Positions 6,332-9,633 of a stretch of DNA of 9,633 nt are shown here, one piece after another. A program made the translations under genes and the position numbers. Under the pieces are notes generated by a model. The model had not been told where the DNA came from. It ran no database searches and was given only the letters and a program-made list of their open reading frames with translations. Within the stretch, counting starts at the first letter, position 1. Each line of letters begins with the position of its first letter. The stretch is from Bacteroidales bacterium (lineage in GTDB: Bacteria; Bacteroidota; Bacteroidia; Bacteroidales; JAAUTT01): positions 1 to 9,633 of the forward strand of contig JAAUTT010000102.1 in the NCBI GenBank assembly GCA_012031335.1. The letters run 5' to 3'.

Positions 6332-8291
6332 ACACAGCTACATTATCATACTCAAAAAAGAAATGCTTGCGGAAAATACCCTGCAAACCTTCGCTGAACT
6401 GAAACGCAGCATTTACGAAGTGCTCAAAACCTATTCGAATGTGCATCGCGGTAGTGGGCACAACTCCCAGGTAACGACTCATCTGTTCGAACAGGCCCGG
6501 GGCATTGTACTTGACTATCTGGATCTAAATAAAGACAAATATGTTGTTGTCTTTTGCACTTTGCGAAGCGCACAAAAACTGACAGCAATACTCGGATCAG
6601 CAGATTTTCGTACAATATCATCAGAAGAGATCGGTCTCCCATTGGGAGTTAAAGCTGTTGCGGTGCGTCGTATAGCACTGCCGGCCGGTATTCCGTTTCA
6701 AACCGGCGGAGGAACAGCAAAACTCATCTCCCGCGAATGGGTAATCTGGGGCAAAATACCCGATAAATTTGAAGCAGGCACCCCAGCCATTATCAACATT
6801 ATTGCCTTTGCCAAAGCGCTGCTGCTGCTCAGGCAATCGGGAGACAAAACCTTTAAGTTACCTGCCGGTGAAACGCTTTCGGCTTATGAAACTACTTTTT
6901 AAGGACGAACTTGAAAATTTTACTGGTAAGGACTTGTTGCATAAACTAAAGGAAACACTTATCGGAGATGGCCAGCAGGTACCGACTATGAATGGAATCC
7001 AGACCTTTGTCAATTTGGATAATGGCGCCAGCACTCCAACCTTTGAACCAGTTTGGAACACGGTGTGTAAGGCATGGCTTCAACCCGAATCAGTGAAAAG
7101 GACAATCATTCAACAGGTAAAATCATTATGCTCCGACTTCCTGGGTGCATCTCCCGAAACTTACGACACCCTTTTTACATCCAACACCACAGAAGCCATT
7201 AATCTGGTGGCTGATAGTCTGAACAAAGAAACCAACACGATATCGAACCTGTTGTGCTAAACACAATGCTCGAACACAATTCGAACGAACTGCCCTGGCG
7301 CAATATTCCAGGGGTATCACTCATCCGATTGTCCGCGGATGCAGAAGGATTTATGGATTTACAGGAGCTGGAAACTTTATTGAGCGATTATAACCAAAAC
7401 GGAAGAGTTTGGAAAAAAAGAATAAAACTAAGTGGCGTGTAAGCGGGGCCTCGAATGGTTCTGGGTATTTACAACGATCATGGAAAAATCGGAGAAATAG
7501 TTCACCGCCATGATGCCCGGTTGTTGGTAGATGCTGCACAGTTGGTGGCCCACAGGAAAGTCGCCTTAGAATCCTGCAAAATAGACTATCTCGTTTTCTC
7601 CGCTCATAAAGCCTATGCCCCTTTTGGTACAGGTGTCCTGATGGTCCGCAAAGGATTACTTTCGTTTTCAGATGAAGAAATGAAACTTGTTCTGTCTTCA
7701 GGCGAAGAAAACATCGGAGGTATTGCAGCATTAGGCAAAGTGCTGGTGCTATTGCAAAGGGTAGGCATGAACATTATTCAGGAAGAAGAACAACAACTCA
7801 CCTATCAATTATTGCGTGGTTTGAATCAGATCCCAGGCATTTCGGTATATGGTATCGCAGATGAAAACTCTCCCCGAATTGCCCAAAAAGGAGGTGTAGT
7901 CGTTTTCAATCTGAAGGATTATATGGCCAATAAACTGGCGCGCAAGTTTGCTGAACAGGGCGGTATAGGAGTGCGCTACGGGTGCCACTGCGCTCATATA
8001 ATTGTAAAGTACCTGCTTGGTATTAGTCCATTTCTGGAAGGATTTCAGCACCAGATTTTCAGTTTGTTCCCGAAACTGACACCTCCGGGTGTTACCCGTG
8101 TAAGTCTGGGTTTACAGAACAACCAAAAAGATATCGACAGGTTGATAGAGGTGTTGCTCAAAATCAGCAGTAAAACTGATGTGTCAGCCGAAAAAGATTT
8201 CCTCCCCATATCAGGTCGGGAATTTCAGCTGCAAATGGATGAGTATATATGGAATGCTTCCGAAAGAGTGTATAGCTTTAATTTCCACTGA
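6328..8291 (+). CDS. PLP-dependent class V aminotransferase/cysteine desulfurase-fold protein with degenerate N-terminal half-copy, multiply frameshifted
   Basis: This probably acts on sulfur- or amine-bearing amino acids; the reaction is unproven. Six one-base corrections (add A at 6354-6359, drop T at 6896-6900, add G at 7239, drop three near 7429-7456) give one 653-residue frame with every conserved motif. The first about 190 residues resemble class V edges only: YSNVHRGSGHNS and TGGGTAKL...DKFEAGTPA, without the PLP-lysine core. The rest is a full domain: NLDNGASTP, TSNTTEAINLV, MLEHNSNELPW, DAAQLVAH, SAHK (PLP lysine codon 7608-7610), GEENIGG and RYGCHCAH. The second cysteine there (7989-7991) aligns with the catalytic cysteine of desulfurases. 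The ATG at 6328 overlaps the regulator stop; an ATG at 6363 is the alternative. If the T insertion is real, a second gene could start at 6886. It is the last gene of the operon. Confidence 0.75.
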
Positions 8292-8397
8292 TAATTCAGC
8301 ATTATTATTCAGGGTCTCCTTTCTTAATCCGAAACCGGTAACCGTCAACTCAATATTTGCAACAAATGATAAATGCTCTAATGGGAAAAGTTAAAAA

Positions 8398-8420
8398 GTT
8401 AAAACCGAATAAGTTTTAAC
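8398..8420. terminator. Short hairpin between convergent genes
   Basis: GTTAAAAC (8398-8405) pairs perfectly with GTTTTAAC (8413-8420) over a seven-base loop. It lies between the ends of the aminotransferase-fold and hdrB genes. No T-tract follows on the plus strand, so a terminator role for the plus-strand operon is only suggested by location. Confidence 0.35.
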
Positions 8421-8436
8421 ATTGTAATCAGAACAA

Positions 8437-8465
8437 CCTGGGGCAAAACTAAGGAGTGCCCCGGG
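8437..8465 (-). terminator. GC-rich hairpin after hdrB
   Basis: CCTGGGGCA (8437-8445) and TGCCCCGGG (8457-8465) form a nine-pair stem, including one G-T pair, with an 11-base loop. It begins 13 bases after the hdrB stop on the minus strand. The following sequence is only moderately T-rich (GGTTGTTCTGATT), so termination may be partial. The stem could serve both converging transcripts. Confidence 0.5.
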
Positions 8466-8478
8466 TATGTTGGTACGG

Positions 8479-9541
8479 TCAGTCGTTATTTACAACTGTT
8501 GTTTCCGGTGTTCCTATTTCCGATCCGTTTAGTCCTTTGTATTTTTCTTCTGCTGAATATTTTATACCCAGCTTGTCCAGAACGGGTTCAACATTAACCT
8601 GATGAAGCTGTAGTCCCATTTCCCAGGGATTGTAGCCCAGCAGCAGCCCGGCCAGTTCTTCGTAGGTAAGCACGGGTATTCCGCGGCCATTTTGTCCGTA
8701 CGTTTTTTCTTCCATTTCTGCAATTACATATTGCCAGCGGTCGAGGAAAAAAGTGCATCCCGGACAGTTGGCTATGATCAGATCGGGTTGATAGGGAAGC
8801 ATGGAATCGAATTTCTTTTTGGCATTGCTCACCGAATAGCCGCGGTTCGATTTTAATATATACTGCCTGAATCCAAAGCCGCAGCAGTGTCTCCGTTCGG
8901 GGTAATCAACCTGTGCGCCGCCCCATTCGTCTATCAGTCCCGCCAAAACATATGGAAACTCAGCTCCTCCTATCCCTTTTCAGGGAAAATCTTCGCATAG
9001 TGGCATCCGATATGGTCGACAATTTTCAGGGGCTTACCTGTTTGCTGGTTTATTAGTTGCAGTTTGGCTTTGGCAGTAATTTCCCTGCGGAATTTATAAA
9101 TAAGGTCACTGGCATGCACCAGGTTTTTGGGTATTTCGAATGTCATACCGGTGGCACGTTTTAATGCTTGGCGGGTTTCCTTTCTTTTTCGGGGAAATGT
9201 TTCCAGGTCTCCAGTATTTCGGTATAAATTCCGAAGGAAGTAACGCACGAGCAAACAAAGTTTTCGTAGCCAGCCTGGTTCATTAGTGCAAATTGACGGG
9301 CTACCACAGTCATGGTTGTTTCGAAAGGGATAATTCCCGAATGGTAGGCAATGCCGGTACATGTAGTTTGCCGGGCATCGTCGTATATGTCTTTGCCAAG
9401 TTCATCCCGGAGAATTTTCAGAAACAGGTCTTCGGCTGCCGGGAAAAAGTTCTGACGGATGCAGCTGCGGGCAAAGTAATAGTTGTCGGCGGCAATTTCC
9501 TTCTGGTAATTCTCCCAGTTCACGTTTTTACTCGTTCCCAT
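8479..9541 (-). CDS. hdrB: Heterodisulfide reductase subunit B-like protein (CCG cysteine-rich), two frameshifts
   Basis: This is an HdrB-type iron-sulfur subunit that handles disulfide or quinone-linked electron transfer in a cytoplasmic or membrane-attached complex; bacterial versions often have unknown thiol partners. From the ATG at 9541, two corrections restore 354 residues. Adding one base at 9179-9181 joins FPEKER to ETRQALKRATG, and adding one base at 8973 joins FPEKG to IGGAEFPYVLAGLIDEWGG. The second CCG domain is complete: Cys180, Cys220-Cys221-Gly, then CPGC (Cys260, Cys263), the pattern that holds a noncubane [4Fe-4S] centre in HdrB. The first domain is degenerate: Cys27, Cys61 in CTG instead of CCG, and Cys97/Cys99 as CSC. 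The start lies 14 bases inside the end of hdrC, a coupled arrangement. A GC-rich hairpin follows the stop. Confidence 0.85.
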
Positions 9542-9633
9542 GTTCAGTATTTTCGTTGTACAGATAGTTGAAGTAGGCTTGAATATCCATTCCCATATCT
9601 TTTGCTTTTTGGGCCGAACATTTTTCGAGTTTG
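9528..9633 (-). CDS. hdrC: C-terminal end of heterodisulfide reductase subunit C-like protein (partial)
   Basis: Only the last 34 residues are in the window, ending at the TAA at 9528-9530. The frame reads KLEKCSAQKAKDMGMDIQ and then AYFNYLYNENTEHGNE. It overlaps the hdrB start by 14 bases in another frame. The adjacency to hdrB and the recalled ending of HdrC-type 4Fe-4S ferredoxin subunits support the name. The iron-sulfur motifs themselves lie beyond the right edge, so this is mainly a context-based call. Confidence 0.6.
   Translation of the reverse strand, partial: KLEKCSAQKAKDMGMDIQAYFNYLYNENTEHGNE

Noticed and set aside
6886..7260. A separate gene starting at ATG 6886
   Set aside because: Possible in principle, but dropping one T from the run at 6896-6900 joins both frames smoothly (YETTFKDELENF), and the same locus needs other one-base corrections. 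One fused gene is the simpler reading, with the alternative noted.
8179..8394. A 71-codon plus-strand frame overlapping the end of the aminotransferase-fold gene
   Set aside because: It is a shifted frame over sequence that clearly encodes the end of the PLP protein, and its own product has no recognisable features.

Overview
The window looks like chromosomal DNA from an anaerobic or facultative member of the Bacteroidota, probably near the Marinilabiliales/Prolixibacteraceae. The clues are Bacteroidota-style lipoprotein signals, a TAnnTTTG-type promoter, an HU-like protein of the HU-HIG type, an ATPase with a DUF4143-like C-terminus, and an HdrC/HdrB pair. The taxon is inferred from family resemblance; nothing was searched.

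Layout. 1-1423 is very AT-rich and carries two small lipoprotein genes on the plus strand (476-961, 971-1277), bounded by imperfect hairpins at 135-185 and 1424-1466. 1484-1649 holds a palindrome, a five-unit 21-22 bp tandem repeat and a terminator serving the minus-strand HU-like gene (1673-2057). 2058-2663 is non-coding and contains a dispersed repeat with three copies of one core. Then come an AAA ATPase (2664-3796), a lipoprotein serine hydrolase of the beta-lactamase/S12 type (3896-5391), and a tightly packed plus-strand operon of a four-helix membrane protein (5644-6090), an XRE regulator (6092-6331) and a large class V aminotransferase-fold protein (6328-8291). Converging on it from the right edge is a minus-strand hdrC-hdrB pair (8479-9633).

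The most important property is that six of the nine genes are interrupted by single-base indels. Twelve one-base corrections restore full-length, motif-complete proteins, and about nine of them lie in or beside short homopolymers. The simplest explanation is uncorrected sequencing error in the contig rather than decay of six unrelated genes. One case, a nine-T run inside a signal peptide (1002-1010), could instead be a phase-variable switch. Genes are annotated here at their reconstructed extents.

Functionally, the 5570-8291 unit looks like a self-regulated operon: a promoter, a dyad operator over its upstream part, a small membrane protein and XRE regulator pair, then a PLP enzyme coupled by an ATGA overlap. 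The HdrC/HdrB pair belongs to a thiol/disulfide or quinone-linked electron-transfer complex whose other parts lie beyond the right edge. No complete mobile element, CRISPR array, tRNA or rRNA was seen. I did not find a clearly new defence or mobile system. The best candidates for new biology are the PLP protein with a degenerate N-terminal half-copy, its coupling to the regulator, and the repeat/hairpin cluster around the AT-rich lipoprotein module.
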